A stretch of 64,000 nt of DNA. Source: an uncultured Macellibacteroides sp. Its GTDB lineage: Bacteria; Bacteroidota; Bacteroidia; Bacteroidales; Tannerellaceae. The stretch is from NCBI RefSeq assembly GCF_963667135.1, contig NZ_OY762974.1, positions 4,105,054 through 4,169,053 on the forward strand. Reading direction: 5' to 3'. Positions within the stretch are counted from its first letter, which is position 1; the number at the start of each line of letters is the position of its first letter. A model generated the notes under the pieces. It was not told the origin of the DNA. It saw only the letters and a list, made by a program, of their open reading frames with translations, and did not search any database. Positions 35,226 through 44,502 of this stretch are shown here, one piece after another. The position numbers and the translations under genes were made by a program.

Positions 35226-36053
35226 TTATTTATTAACTGCTATTATAGAAACGATAACACTTGCAATTACTGAAATTGATGAAGTTATTGCAGTTATTAC
35301 AGAAAGGTCAACCTGATCGGTTTGGCTATACCGTGATTGTTTTTTCCTTTTATCGTTAGGCTCTACATATACAATATCGTTTTGTTGCAGATAGAAATAA
35401 GGAGAAGAGAAAAAATCGGACTTGGTAAGATCGAAAGTAACCACTTCTTGCTTTCCGTTATTGTCGCGAATTACCTTAACGTTTTCCCTATTACCATAAA
35501 TAGTTAAATCGTTTGCCATTCCTATGGCATCCAGAACAGTTACTCTGTCAGAATTAACAGGATAGCTTCCGGGTTTCAATACTTCGCCAATAACAGTCAC
35601 CTTATAGTTAATAATCTGGATATTAACAATTGGGTCCTTCACCAGCTCAGAAATTTTATTTTGTAGTAAGTCAACTGCTTCTCTTTTTGTTTTTTCTGCC
35701 AATTGAACTTTTCCGATCACTGGAAAGTTGATAGAGCCGTCCGAATCAACCGTGTACGTTTGCATAGCCTGAGAAGATCCGATTTCTTTTGTTCCATTAA
35801 ACATTTGTTCCGTTTGTTTAGCAAATGTTACTACCGGCAGGTTAAATGGAGCCACTGCAGCTGGATCCAATGCCGAAACTGTAATAGTAAGTAAATCGCC
35901 GGTGCAGATTTTTGGTACATACTGATTATACTCAAGCGCTGCTGGTTTTTTATTTGGATCATCTAAATCCTGAAAATAAGTAATACCTTTTGGTGCGGAA
36001 CATGCACAAAGCAAATAGAGGAACAAGGCCAATGGGACAAATTTCAATTTCAT
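35226..36053 (-). CDS. Outer-membrane polysaccharide export lipoprotein (Wza-like)
   Basis: The 275-residue lipoprotein has signal KLKFVPLALFLYLLCACSAP with the lipobox LCAC. It then has the polysaccharide export domain (about 45-125, ICTGDLLTITVSALDP, INFPVIGKVQLAEKTKREAV). A SLBB-like domain follows (GEVLKPGSYPVNSDRVTVLD), and a hydrophobic C-terminal helix (about 250-272) that could cross the outer membrane as in Wza. It is the first gene of the minus-strand polysaccharide operon. I see no strong -7/-33 promoter in the 92 bp upstream. Confidence 0.93.
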   Translation of the reverse strand: MKLKFVPLALFLYLLCACSAPKGITYFQDLDDPNKKPAALEYNQYVPKICTGDLLTITVSALDPAAVAPFNLPVVTFAKQTEQMFNGTKEIGSSQAMQTYTVDSDGSINFPVIGKVQLAEKTKREAVDLLQNKISELVKDPIVNIQIINYKVTVIGEVLKPGSYPVNSDRVTVLDAIGMANDLTIYGNRENVKVIRDNNGKQEVVTFDLTKSDFFSSPYFYLQQNDIVYVEPNDKRKKQSRYSQTDQVDLSVITAITSSISVIASVIVSIIAVNK

Positions 36054-36145
36054 ATCAGTTCGTTTATTTTATCGAATTAATCGTATTTCAATAAAAGGTT
36101 ATTTAATAAAATTTACCTTTTTACATCCTATATAACGATGCTATA

Positions 36146-37093
36146 ATGGATATATTGCTGCAGAGAAAACTAATTTTAGCACTTGGGGATATAGAGATTC
36201 GTGAATTAATCCGTACATTTGTACAAAAGAAAACGTATATGGTTGAAATAGGCAAATATAACACGCTTAAGATTGTTAAAGACTTAGATTTCGGGGTGTA
36301 TTTAGATGGTGGCGACGACTTGGAAATTTTACTTCCTGCCCGCTATGTTCCAAAGAATGTTAAGCCCGGAGACGAAGTCGAAGTGTTTATTTATCATGAT
36401 AATGAAGGCCGGATTATTGCTACGACTGCTAAACCTTTGGCTGTTGTTGGCGAATTCCAGTGGATGGAAGTAAAGTCGGTTAACGAGATGGGGGCCTTCC
36501 TTGAATGGGGATTAATGAAGGATTTGCTGGTGCCATTCCGTGAACAAAAAATGCCTATGCGCGAAGGTAAATGGTATCTCGTGTATGTTCACCTTGATCA
36601 CGTAACCAATCGCATTGTGGCATCTGCGCGTATCGACAAGTTCCTCGACAATGTTCCTCCCGTGTATGAATTTAATCAGCAAGTAGATTTACTTGTAGCC
36701 GACGAAACAGAAATTGGCTATAAAGTAATTATTAATAATTTACATTGGGGACTTATTTACCACAATGAAATCTATCGCAGACTGGAAAGAGGCGAACATC
36801 TAAAAGGGTATATAAAAGAAGTTCGCGAAGACGAAAAAATTGACGTGAGTCTTACTCGTTTAGGATATGATAAAGTTCAAGGTATTACCGGAACAATTAT
36901 GGATTCACTGAGAGCTCATAATGGGTTTTTAGCTGTTCACGACAAATCGCCCGCCGAAGAAATCTATTCTCTTTTTGGCTGCAGCAAAAAAAGCTTCAAA
37001 CAAGCCGTAGGTGCTTTGTATAAAAAGAAGATCATCAGCATTGAACCTGATGGAATCCGTCTAATTCAAACAGAAGATAATACAGCGGAATAA
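36146..37093 (+). CDS. cvfB: S1-domain RNA-binding protein, CvfB family
   Basis: The 315-residue protein has tandem S1-like OB folds: VKDLDFGVYLDGGDDLEILL near 45-65, LPARYVPKNVKPGDEVEVFI after it, and EMGAFLEWGLMKDLLVPFRE around 115-135. A third S1-like region lies at about 155-225, and a C-terminal winged helix ends in SLFGCSKKSFKQAVGALYKK. This is the CvfB/YitL order of domains. CvfB binds RNA and affects virulence-gene expression in Firmicutes; the role in Bacteroidota is unclear. Monocistronic, divergent from wza. Confidence 0.92.
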   Translation: MDILLQRKLILALGDIEIRELIRTFVQKKTYMVEIGKYNTLKIVKDLDFGVYLDGGDDLEILLPARYVPKNVKPGDEVEVFIYHDNEGRIIATTAKPLAVVGEFQWMEVKSVNEMGAFLEWGLMKDLLVPFREQKMPMREGKWYLVYVHLDHVTNRIVASARIDKFLDNVPPVYEFNQQVDLLVADETEIGYKVIINNLHWGLIYHNEIYRRLERGEHLKGYIKEVREDEKIDVSLTRLGYDKVQGITGTIMDSLRAHNGFLAVHDKSPAEEIYSLFGCSKKSFKQAVGALYKKKIISIEPDGIRLIQTEDNTAE

Positions 37094-37096
37094 CCC

Positions 37097-37110
37097 GGAA
37101 CAATTGTTCC
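37097..37110. repeat. Perfect 14-bp palindrome after cvfB
   Basis: GGAACAATTGTTCC lies 3 bp after the cvfB stop and is followed by a T-rich stretch (CTTTGTGTTTT). It may act as a weak terminator for cvfB or as a protein-binding site. Confidence 0.5.
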
Positions 37111-37180
37111 CTTTGTGTTTTATAACTTTGCCTTCTATTAAGTAGCTTCAACACAATAGTGATCTATTCTTTTTAATACG

Positions 37181-37363
37181 AACAAGTATTCGTTTGTCAT
37201 ATGTACACTTTGCGTTTGTCAATTGTCAAACGTAAGGTATTCATATGTTGACTTTGCGTTTGACATATGGCAAACGAATACTTGTTCGTAGTCCCGGGGT
37301 TAGTTTATAATAGTGTTTGAGTTAGTTCGTTATAGTATTAGGAATAGTTTGTCATAGTTAGTA
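37181..37363. repeat. Array of 7-bp blocks with 4-bp spacers, with nested palindromes (array B)
   Basis: Blocks start every 11 bp from 37181. Among them are GTTTGTC (37192), GTACACT (37203), GTTTGTC (37214), GTCAAAC (37225), GTTGACT (37247), GTTTGAC (37258) and GGCAAAC (37269). Spacers are mostly AT-rich (ATAT, AATT, ATAT) alternating with TTGC. Arms 37177-37204 and 37263-37290 are inverted repeats (27 of 28 bases pair). A second palindrome, with two mismatches, sits inside at 37213-37232. The same register continues as AGTTTAT (37302), AGTTCGT (37324) and AGTTTGT (37346), 22 bp apart. The architecture matches array A at 14068-14155, but the block letters differ. Confidence 0.85.
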
Positions 37364-37454
37364 TTCTTGTAGCCCTTTATATCCCAACAATTATGGCGAT
37401 TCTGATTAAAAAGAGTAAAGTTCCGCTTATAAGATTATTTTTTGGCTTGTGAGA

Positions 37455-37495
37455 GGTGACAGATGCAGTGACAGATGATAAGCCCATCTGTCACC
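37455..37495. repeat. Hairpin with a duplicated left arm (GTGACAGATG)
   Basis: GTGACAGATG occurs at 37456-37465 and again at 37468-37477. Its complement CATCTGTCAC is at 37485-37494. Either left copy can pair with the right arm: the first adds one G:C pair, the second leaves a 7-nt loop. The two pairings are mutually exclusive. Confidence 0.7.
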
Positions 37496-37578
37496 AGTTA
37501 GACAACAGCTTATGAGCGGTTTACGATCAAAAGGTGTTAGATGAGAGATCTTTTTCGAAAATATTCATACTAAGAAAA

Positions 37579-37607
37579 AAAGAGGACACCTTCAAGGCAT
37601 CCTCTTT
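37579..37607 (-). terminator. lepA terminator
   Basis: Arms AAAGAGGA (37579-37586) and TCCTCTTT (37600-37607) pair, with further pairing inside (CCTT with AAGG). On the minus strand the stem is followed by a run of Ts. It lies 10 bp beyond the lepA stop. Confidence 0.8.
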
Positions 37608-37617
37608 CTCTATTTTA

Positions 37618-39405
37618 TTAATCGAGCTTCAATACAGCAAGGAAGGCTTTTTGCGGAACTTCCACTGTACCAATCTGTTTCATTCGTTTCTTTCCTTCTT
37701 TCTGTTTTTCCAACAGCTTTCGCTTACGGGAGATATCACCTCCGTAACACTTGGCGGTAACGTCTTTTCGTACTGCCTTTATGGTTTCACGGGCAATAAT
37801 CTTTGCTCCTACAGCTGCCTGTATGGCAATATCAAACTGTTGTCTGGGAATTAATTCTTTTAGCTTTTCGCACATGCGCCGACCAAAAGTAACACTGTTG
37901 TCTACGTGAGTCAAAGTAGACAACGCATCAACAGGTTCTCCGTTCAGCAAAATATCAAGTTTCGCCAGCTTAGACTCTCTGAAATCGTGAATATGGTAAT
38001 CGAACGAAGCATATCCTTTCGAAATACTCTTCAACTTATCGTAAAAGTCGATAACGATTTCACCCAAAGGCAGATCGTAATGAATCTCAATACGGTCGCC
38101 CGATATATATTCCTGTCTCAGAAGAATACCCCGCTTACCCAGACAAAGTGTCATAATCGGACCAATATAGGCTGTATTCGTAATAACGGATGCTCTGATA
38201 TAAGGTTCCTCAATACGATCAATCAGCGTGGGGTCTGGTAAACCTGCCGGATTATGAACTTCTGTACAATTTCCTTTCCGATCGTACACTTTGTACGACA
38301 CGTTAGGAACAGTTGTAATAACATCCATATTAAATTCGCGATCCAGACGTTCCTGAATAATTTCCATATGCAGTAAACCCAGGAAACCACAGCGAAAACC
38401 AAAACCCAAAGCAGCAGAACTTTCAGGCTGAAAGGTCAACGAAGCATCATTAAGCTGAAGTTTCTCAAGCGATGAACGAAGGTTCTCGAAATCTTCGCTA
38501 TCAATAGGATACACTCCTGCAAACACCATTGGCTTCACTTCTTCGAAACCTGCAATTCCCTGAGTAGCCGGACGTTTAACATGCGTAATAGTATCCCCTA
38601 CCTTTACTTCTTTAGAGGTTTTGATCCCGGATATAATATATCCCACATCCCCTGTACGTATTTCGTCACGTGGAGACGGAGTAAGTTTAAGAACTCCAAT
38701 TTCATCGGCTTCGTATTCTTTTCCGGTAGCAATAAACTTAACCGAATCACCTTTTCGAACAACTCCGTTAACAACTTTAAAGTAAGCAATAATTCCTCGG
38801 AAAGAATTAAATACCGAGTCGAAAATAAGACATTGCAACGGAGCTTCAGGATCTCCTTTTGGAGCTGGAACCCGTTCGATAATGTGTTCCAGAATCGTAT
38901 AGACACCTTCGCCGGTCTTTCCGCTTGCACGGATTATGTCTTCTCTTTTACATCCTAATAGTTCAATAATCTGATCTTCTACTTCGTCGGGCATAGCACT
39001 GGCAAGGTCGATCTTATTAAGAACAGGAATAATTTCGAGATCGTGTTCGATAGCCATGTACAGGTTCGATATAGTCTGAGCCTGTATTCCCTGAGCTGCA
39101 TCAACAATAAGCAATGCGCCTTCGCATGCAGCAATAGAGCGGGAAACTTCATACGAGAAATCGACATGCCCCGGTGTGTCAATAAGATTCAGAATATACT
39201 CTTCATCTTTATAGGTATACTTCATTTGAATGGCATGACTTTTTATTGTTATGCCACGCTCTCGTTCCAGATCCATATCATCAAGCACCTGGGCTTGCAT
39301 ATCTTTGCCTTCAACGGTCTTGGTATACTCAAGCAAACGATCGGCCAGGGTGCTCTTGCCATGGTCTATATGAGCAATAATACAGAAATTGCGGATATTT
39401 TTCAT
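37618..39405 (-). CDS. lepA: Elongation factor 4 (LepA), ribosome back-translocase GTPase
   Basis: The 595-residue protein has the GTPase start [23 protein letters not shown] (G1). G2 is [10 protein letters not shown]3 is [12 protein letters not shown] and G4 is NKID. The EF-G-like domains II, III and V follow. The LepA-specific C-terminal domain ends [18 protein letters not shown]-like (here [20 protein letters not shown]). Length and motifs match LepA throughout. It binds stalled or mistranslocated ribosomes. Single-gene unit with a -7 element at 39428-39435 and a terminator. Confidence 0.97.
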   Translation of the reverse strand: MKNIRNFCIIAHIDHGKSTLADRLLEYTKTVEGKDMQAQVLDDMDLERERGITIKSHAIQMKYTYKDEEYILNLIDTPGHVDFSYEVSRSIAACEGALLIVDAAQGIQAQTISNLYMAIEHDLEIIPVLNKIDLASAMPDEVEDQIIELLGCKREDIIRASGKTGEGVYTILEHIIERVPAPKGDPEAPLQCLIFDSVFNSFRGIIAYFKVVNGVVRKGDSVKFIATGKEYEADEIGVLKLTPSPRDEIRTGDVGYIISGIKTSKEVKVGDTITHVKRPATQGIAGFEEVKPMVFAGVYPIDSEDFENLRSSLEKLQLNDASLTFQPESSAALGFGFRCGFLGLLHMEIIQERLDREFNMDVITTVPNVSYKVYDRKGNCTEVHNPAGLPDPTLIDRIEEPYIRASVITNTAYIGPIMTLCLGKRGILLRQEYISGDRIEIHYDLPLGEIVIDFYDKLKSISKGYASFDYHIHDFRESKLAKLDILLNGEPVDALSTLTHVDNSVTFGRRMCEKLKELIPRQQFDIAIQAAVGAKIIARETIKAVRKDVTAKCYGGDISRKRKLLEKQKEGKKRMKQIGTVEVPQKAFLAVLKLD

Positions 39406-39427
39406 TCGCCAATATTTTTTACGTATG

Positions 39428-39435
39428 CAAAGATA
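39428..39435 (-). promoter_or_regulatory. Probable -7 promoter element for lepA
   Basis: On the minus strand TATCTTTG matches TAnnTTTG, 23 bp upstream of the lepA ATG. At the -33 position (19 bp spacing) the sequence is TATG, a poor match, so the call rests on the -7 box. Confidence 0.45.
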
Positions 39436-39490
39436 GAGAATTTACACAAATTTTCATACATTTGGCATACCATTTGTACAAATACATACT

Positions 39491-41662
39491 ATGACAGTAC
39501 AAGAAATAAATAAAGCCTATTACCGCATTGAAGGCTCTCTTAATAGTAAAGAACTAAAAAATGCGTTCGAGTTGATGCAGAACCTTATTTACGAAAGTAA
39601 AGAATATTCATTGCAAGACAGACTTACAGAGTTACACGATACATATAAATACATGCTCCGCTATCGGGTAGAAGGAATGAAAGACCCTATGCAGACTCAG
39701 ATATACAATAATCTTCTGGCTTCATCCTATGAATTGGCAGACGACCTGAATATGAAACTTCTACAGAAACTTTCGCCTGTTATCTTCTTTGATCGCAAAC
39801 GTATTTCCGCTTATCTTTCGTCCGCCCCGTATACTCAGTTGCATAAAGAACTTTCAACGGCTCACGAAGTCGAAGATCATAAGCAGTTCGATGCTTTGCT
39901 GCAACATCTTTTCAACCGGGTGTGGTTATCAGAAAGAATTTCGCCCGAAGAACTGTCGGATTTAAGAGGGATAATAGCCGACAAAACGCTACCCTACCCG
40001 GTTAGCTGTCAGATTGTTTCGGCCTTGTTTATGGGGATTCAAACCATGTTTGACGACGAGAAGGTATTGCTTCTTTGCGATATTGCGGCATCCGACAAGG
40101 ATGAAATTCGGATACGCGCATTTATTGCCATCCTGATCACCTTGTATTTATACAAAAAACGACTTAATTATTACCCTGCTATACAGAACCGTCTGGAAGC
40201 ATTGTCTGAGCGTCCTGATTTTGTAAAAGAAATAAGGACTATTATTCTTCGCTTTATCCTTTCCCGTGAAACAGAAAAGATAACACAAAAGCTACAGAAC
40301 GAAATCATTCCCGAAATGATGAAGATGAGTCCTAAGCTTAATAAAAAAATCAATCTGCAGGACTTTACGATAGATCAGTTGGGCGACGAAATGAATCCTG
40401 ATTGGCAGAATATGCTTGAGAATAGTGAGCTGGGCGATAAAATGAAAGAATTTTCTGAACTTCAGATGGAAGGGGCCGATGTGATGCATTCCTCTTTTAT
40501 TCATCTTAAAAGCTTTCCCTTCTTCAACGAAATTGGAAACTGGTTCTTGCCGTTTACTCCGCACCATTCAGTTTTCGCAAATCACTTCGGAACAGGATCC
40601 GATATTGACAAAATATTGGACACAATGGCTATTTCGTCTTTCATGTGCAATTCGGATAAGTATTCGCTCTATTTCAGCATCATGCAACTGCCGGAACAAC
40701 AACGAAAGATGATGCTTGCCCAGTTTGACAGTCAGACTGTTGAAATGATTCAGCAACGAAAGGAAGAATTCATGCCCGAGGGCAAGAACGTCGAATACAT
40801 TGCTGGTCAGTATATTCAGGATTTATACCGGTTCTTTAAAATACACCCTCGCCATCTTGATTACAGGGATATCTTTACTTTGCCTTTGGATTTTCATAAT
40901 CTTTCCACGATTAAGCCATTTTTGTCTGACAAGGAAAGTTTAACAACCATTGCGGAGTATTACCTTCGGAAAGGGTACATTGAGGATGCTCTCACTGTTT
41001 TTGAGCGTTTGTCCAATACCAATCCGGACAATGAGGAGCTTTATCAAAAGATAGGCTATTGCAAACAAATGAAGGGAGATGTGCAAGGAGCTCTTGAAGC
41101 CTATTTGCATGCCGATTTATTGAATAGCGACAGTAAATGGGTAATCCGTAGAATTGCCGGCTGTTACAGAGCTTTAAAGCAACCAGAAAAAGCGCTGAGT
41201 TACTATCACCGGTATGAAGCTTTAAGTCCCGACAATCTTTCTGTAACTATCAGTATCGGTCATTGCCATCTTGAACTGAAAAATTACAGCGAAGCGCTAA
41301 AGTGTTATTTTAAGGTAGAATATCTTGATAGCAATAATCACAAAACCTGGCGTCCAATCGCCTGGTGTTCCTTCCTGACAGGTAAATACGATCAAGCGCG
41401 TAATTACTATAATAAAATAATGGGAATGAATCCTACCATACAAGACATTCTGAATGCCGGGCATACGGAATGGGCTTTACAAAACATGAAAGGGACAATC
41501 AATTTCTATAAAAAAGCAATTGAAACGGACGAAGGCGATTTTAATAAATTCATGGAACAGTTTACACAGGATATACCAGATCTCCTTGCTGCTGGCATCG
41601 AAGAACAGGAAATCCCTTTGCTTCTCGACGAGTTAAAATACAGTCTTGATGGTATTCTATAA
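39491..41662 (+). CDS. Large TPR-repeat protein, function unknown
   Basis: The 723-residue protein is soluble and almost wholly helical, with no signal peptide. The N-terminal 470 residues have no motif I can name. From about 475 to 680 there are tandem tetratricopeptide repeats (YYLRKGYIEDALTVFERLSN, then KMKGD-like spacing, then YRALKQPEKALSYYHRYEAL, then LKNYSEALKCYFKVEYLD, then LTGKYDQARNYYNKIMGMNP). Such repeats bind partner proteins. It is divergent from lepA and ends inside a strong bidirectional terminator shared with fmt. Probably a cytoplasmic scaffold; the specific role is unknown. Confidence 0.88.
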   Translation: MTVQEINKAYYRIEGSLNSKELKNAFELMQNLIYESKEYSLQDRLTELHDTYKYMLRYRVEGMKDPMQTQIYNNLLASSYELADDLNMKLLQKLSPVIFFDRKRISAYLSSAPYTQLHKELSTAHEVEDHKQFDALLQHLFNRVWLSERISPEELSDLRGIIADKTLPYPVSCQIVSALFMGIQTMFDDEKVLLLCDIAASDKDEIRIRAFIAILITLYLYKKRLNYYPAIQNRLEALSERPDFVKEIRTIILRFILSRETEKITQKLQNEIIPEMMKMSPKLNKKINLQDFTIDQLGDEMNPDWQNMLENSELGDKMKEFSELQMEGADVMHSSFIHLKSFPFFNEIGNWFLPFTPHHSVFANHFGTGSDIDKILDTMAISSFMCNSDKYSLYFSIMQLPEQQRKMMLAQFDSQTVEMIQQRKEEFMPEGKNVEYIAGQYIQDLYRFFKIHPRHLDYRDIFTLPLDFHNLSTIKPFLSDKESLTTIAEYYLRKGYIEDALTVFERLSNTNPDNEELYQKIGYCKQMKGDVQGALEAYLHADLLNSDSKWVIRRIAGCYRALKQPEKALSYYHRYEALSPDNLSVTISIGHCHLELKNYSEALKCYFKVEYLDSNNHKTWRPIAWCSFLTGKYDQARNYYNKIMGMNPTIQDILNAGHTEWALQNMKGTINFYKKAIETDEGDFNKFMEQFTQDIPDLLAAGIEEQEIPLLLDELKYSLDGIL

Positions 41663-41711
41663 TAAAATAAAGAGGTAGTCCTGTAAAGACTACCTCTTTA
41701 TTTTATTATAG
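41657..41711. terminator. Bidirectional terminator between the TPR gene and fmt
   Basis: Perfect 24-nt arms (41657-41680 and 41688-41711) enclose the 7-nt loop CTGTAAA. The core AAAGAGGTAGTC is GC-containing and flanked by A/T tracts on both sides. The left arm includes the stop codon of the TPR gene. Confidence 0.93.
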
Positions 41712-41737
41712 TACGTTTGTTCGTTTGAGTCGGAAAC

Positions 41738-42712
41738 TCACTCAATTGTAAAATACTCCGTTAACTTGAATCCGTTCAGAAAGTCTGTTACAACCATTCG
41801 TTTCTTTCCTGCAAGCTGAACAGCATGTAAACGAACAAACCCTCCTTGAGCTGCAACATCTACAAAATTTTTGGAATCCGTACGAATACTCCCGAATGGC
41901 AATACATGCGATTCGACTATTTTTTCTGTTTGGAATACTTTCAACACCATCTTCTCGCCAGTAGAAGCAACCAATTCTGTCCACGCTCCGGGATAAGGTG
42001 ACAAACCTCTAACAAAATCATATACCTGTTTTACAGATAAACTCCAGTTTATACGGCATGTATCTTTAAAGATTTTAGGCGCAGCCCGCAATTCGGAGCT
42101 ATTAGTATAAAAAGATTCCTGAGGAACAGCATCAGCTTTACCTTCTATAATAAGATCGACAGTCTTTAAAACAAGACTTGCTCCCATAGTCATCAATGAA
42201 TCATGCACTATCTCTGCATCATCCGTATCTGCAATAGGTAATCTTTGCTGAAGGATAATTTTACCTGTATCAATCTCGTGAGTAAGAAAAAAGGTTGTAG
42301 CTCCGGTTTCTGCATCACCATTAATCACTGCCCAATTGATCGGGGCGGCACCTCTGTATTGCGGAAGCAAGGAGGCGTGTAAATTAAAAGTTCCCAGACG
42401 TGGCATATTCCATACAATCTCTGGCAGCATTCTGAAAGCAACCACAATTTGTAAGTCGGCGTTCAGGGCTTTTAGCTCATTTATAAATGTTTCCTCTTTT
42501 AATTTTTCGGGCTGTAAAACAGGAAGTCCCTGCGAAACGGCATACTGCTTTACCGGACTAGCCTGCAAAGTACTACCATGTCTGCCAATGGGTTTATCGG
42601 GCATGGTAACCACTCCTACTACATTATACCCTCCTTCTACAAGGGATTTCAGGCTCTCGACGGCAAAATCCGGAGTACCCATATATACAATTCGCAATGT
42701 TGTTTTGTCCAT
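41738..42712 (-). CDS. fmt: Methionyl-tRNA formyltransferase
   Basis: The 324-residue protein has the N-terminal formyltransferase fold (RIVYMGTPDFAVESLKSLVE), the active-site region FNLHASLLPQYRGAAPINWA with the catalytic Asn and His, and THEIDTGKIILQQ. The C-terminal OB-like domain binds tRNA (FVRGLSPYPGAWTEL). It formylates the methionine on initiator tRNA using 10-formyl-THF. An initiator tRNA gene lies at 57438 in the same window. fmt is 4 bp after the chloride channel gene in the tsaC-wcaJ-clc-fmt unit. Confidence 0.97.
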   Translation of the reverse strand: MDKTTLRIVYMGTPDFAVESLKSLVEGGYNVVGVVTMPDKPIGRHGSTLQASPVKQYAVSQGLPVLQPEKLKEETFINELKALNADLQIVVAFRMLPEIVWNMPRLGTFNLHASLLPQYRGAAPINWAVINGDAETGATTFFLTHEIDTGKIILQQRLPIADTDDAEIVHDSLMTMGASLVLKTVDLIIEGKADAVPQESFYTNSSELRAAPKIFKDTCRINWSLSVKQVYDFVRGLSPYPGAWTELVASTGEKMVLKVFQTEKIVESHVLPFGSIRTDSKNFVDVAAQGGFVRLHAVQLAGKKRMVVTDFLNGFKLTEYFTIE

Positions 42713-42716
42713 TTTA

Positions 42717-44501
42717 TTAATCTCCTGAAAAGTTTTCTACCAACACTTCGCGGTAAGAATTGAATATCTTCGACTTGGAAACAAATCCAATATAGTGACC
42801 TTCCATATCTACAACAGGTAAGTTCCATGCTTTGGTATCGTCAAAAATCCGCATAATCTGTTCCATAGACTTATCGATGGAAATCCGGGCTGGGGCTGAT
42901 ACCATAAATTTGGAAACATGAAACCGTTCATAAAGTTCCGGACGAAACATTATATTCCGGATATTATCCAGTGAAACAATGCCTAGCAATACCCCTTTAG
43001 CATCAACAACGGGGAAAGCATTTCGGCTACTTCGTGCAATTACTTTAACCAGATCGCCCAAACTCATTTCAGGATTTACCTGTTCAAAGTCCTTTTCAAT
43101 TACCTGATCCATCTTTAAAAGGGTTAATACAGCCCGGTCTTTATGATGGGTTAAAAGTTCTCCTTTCTGTGCCAATCGCATAGAATAAATGCTATGAGGT
43201 TCAAACATCAGAATCGTGATGTATGCACTTATCGACACAATCATTAACGGAAGAAATAAATCATACCCTCCGGTAAGTTCCGCGATAAGGAATACTCCGG
43301 TAAGAGGTGCATGCATTATAGCAGACATAACTCCTGCCATACCCAGCAGAGCGAAGTTCTTCTCAGAAAGATACATTGTAAAAGGCAGGTAATTAGATGC
43401 ATGAGAGAAAATAAAACCAGCAATACATCCCATATATAAACTGGGAGCAAATAGCCCCCCCGAACCTCCTCCGCCGTTTGTAGCACTAGACGCAAACACT
43501 TTAAATAGCAATATCAATGAAAGAAATATAATGATTCCCCAATAAGACCCCGACAAACCGGAAAAGAGGGTATTATCCATCATATCCAAAAACTGGCCGT
43601 TCAATAACATACCTATTGTATCATATCCTTCCCCATAAAGCGGAGGAAAAAGGAAAATAAGTATACTCAGCATCATTCCTCCAAGTAAGAATTTTTTCCA
43701 GAATGTTCCAAGCTTCCTATATTTACCTTCTATGTTATTCATAACACGGGTAACATACAATGAAACTAACCCACAAAAAATACCAAGCAGCAATACATAA
43801 GGTATACGGCCAATTTCAAAAACTTCTGTTTGAGAAAACTTAAACATTGCATCCGTTCCTGTAAAAATATAAGAGACTGTTGCCGCTGTTACCGATGAAA
43901 TAAGAAGAGGAAGTACGGATGTCATTGTTAAATCCAACATTAATACTTCTATAACGAATACAAGCCCGGCAATGGGCGCTTTAAAAATACCAGCGATTGC
44001 TCCTGCAGCCCCACATCCGACAAGCAGCATAAGGGTTTTCTGCTCAAGGCGAAACAATCGTCCTAAATTAGATCCTATAGCCGCTCCCGTAAGTACGATA
44101 GGAGCCTCAGCCCCAACTGACCCTCCAAAACCAATTGTAACAGAACTGGCAACCAGCGACGACCATGTGTTGTGAGGCTTAATACGGCTTTTCCGTTGGG
44201 AGATTGCATAAAGAATTTTAGTTACCCCATGACTTATATCGTCCCGAACTATATACTTTACAAATAAACCTGCCAACAAAATACCAACAACCGGATACAA
44301 AAGCAGCATATAATTTACTTCGCCAGATTGAAATCCTCCGGTAAGCATCTGTTGTATAAGGTGAATGAGTTGTTTTAGTACTATCGCAGAGACTGCCGTA
44401 CAAATGCCCACGAGAAAACTTACTATCAAAATAAAGTTTTTCTCTTTTATACGTTTTTCGCGCCACAATAAAATCCTGTAAAACAAACCTTCTTTTGCCA
44501 T
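42717..44501 (-). CDS. ClC-family chloride channel/antiporter with C-terminal CBS pair
   Basis: The 594-residue protein has the ClC membrane core with GSVGAEAPIVLTGAAIGSN (anion path, with the gating Glu retained in GAEAP), GIFKAPIAGLVFVIEVLM and GGGSGGLFAPSLYMG. Two CBS domains follow from about 450 (VIARSSRNAFPVVDAKGVLL, then DTKAWNLPVVDMEGHYIGFV), which usually bind adenine nucleotides. It moves chloride, with or without proton exchange. It sits 1 bp after the sugar transferase and 4 bp before fmt. Confidence 0.95.
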   Translation of the reverse strand: MAKEGLFYRILLWREKRIKEKNFILIVSFLVGICTAVSAIVLKQLIHLIQQMLTGGFQSGEVNYMLLLYPVVGILLAGLFVKYIVRDDISHGVTKILYAISQRKSRIKPHNTWSSLVASSVTIGFGGSVGAEAPIVLTGAAIGSNLGRLFRLEQKTLMLLVGCGAAGAIAGIFKAPIAGLVFVIEVLMLDLTMTSVLPLLISSVTAATVSYIFTGTDAMFKFSQTEVFEIGRIPYVLLLGIFCGLVSLYVTRVMNNIEGKYRKLGTFWKKFLLGGMMLSILIFLFPPLYGEGYDTIGMLLNGQFLDMMDNTLFSGLSGSYWGIIIFLSLILLFKVFASSATNGGGGSGGLFAPSLYMGCIAGFIFSHASNYLPFTMYLSEKNFALLGMAGVMSAIMHAPLTGVFLIAELTGGYDLFLPLMIVSISAYITILMFEPHSIYSMRLAQKGELLTHHKDRAVLTLLKMDQVIEKDFEQVNPEMSLGDLVKVIARSSRNAFPVVDAKGVLLGIVSLDNIRNIMFRPELYERFHVSKFMVSAPARISIDKSMEQIMRIFDDTKAWNLPVVDMEGHYIGFVSKSKIFNSYREVLVENFSGD

Positions 44502-44502
44502 T

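Larger units (their letters stand above)
37094..37617. other. Convergent intergenic region rich in palindromes
   Basis: This 524-bp stretch between cvfB and lepA has no credible gene. It holds a 14-bp palindrome (37097-37110), the 11-bp-register array (37181-37363), a GTGACAGATG hairpin (37455-37495) and the lepA terminator (37579-37607). The stretch 37364-37454 shows nothing I can name. Confidence 0.7.

Noticed and set aside
37181-37363. Replication-origin iterons
   Set aside because: The spacing would fit, but no replication initiator gene lies near and the flanking genes are ordinary chromosomal ones.
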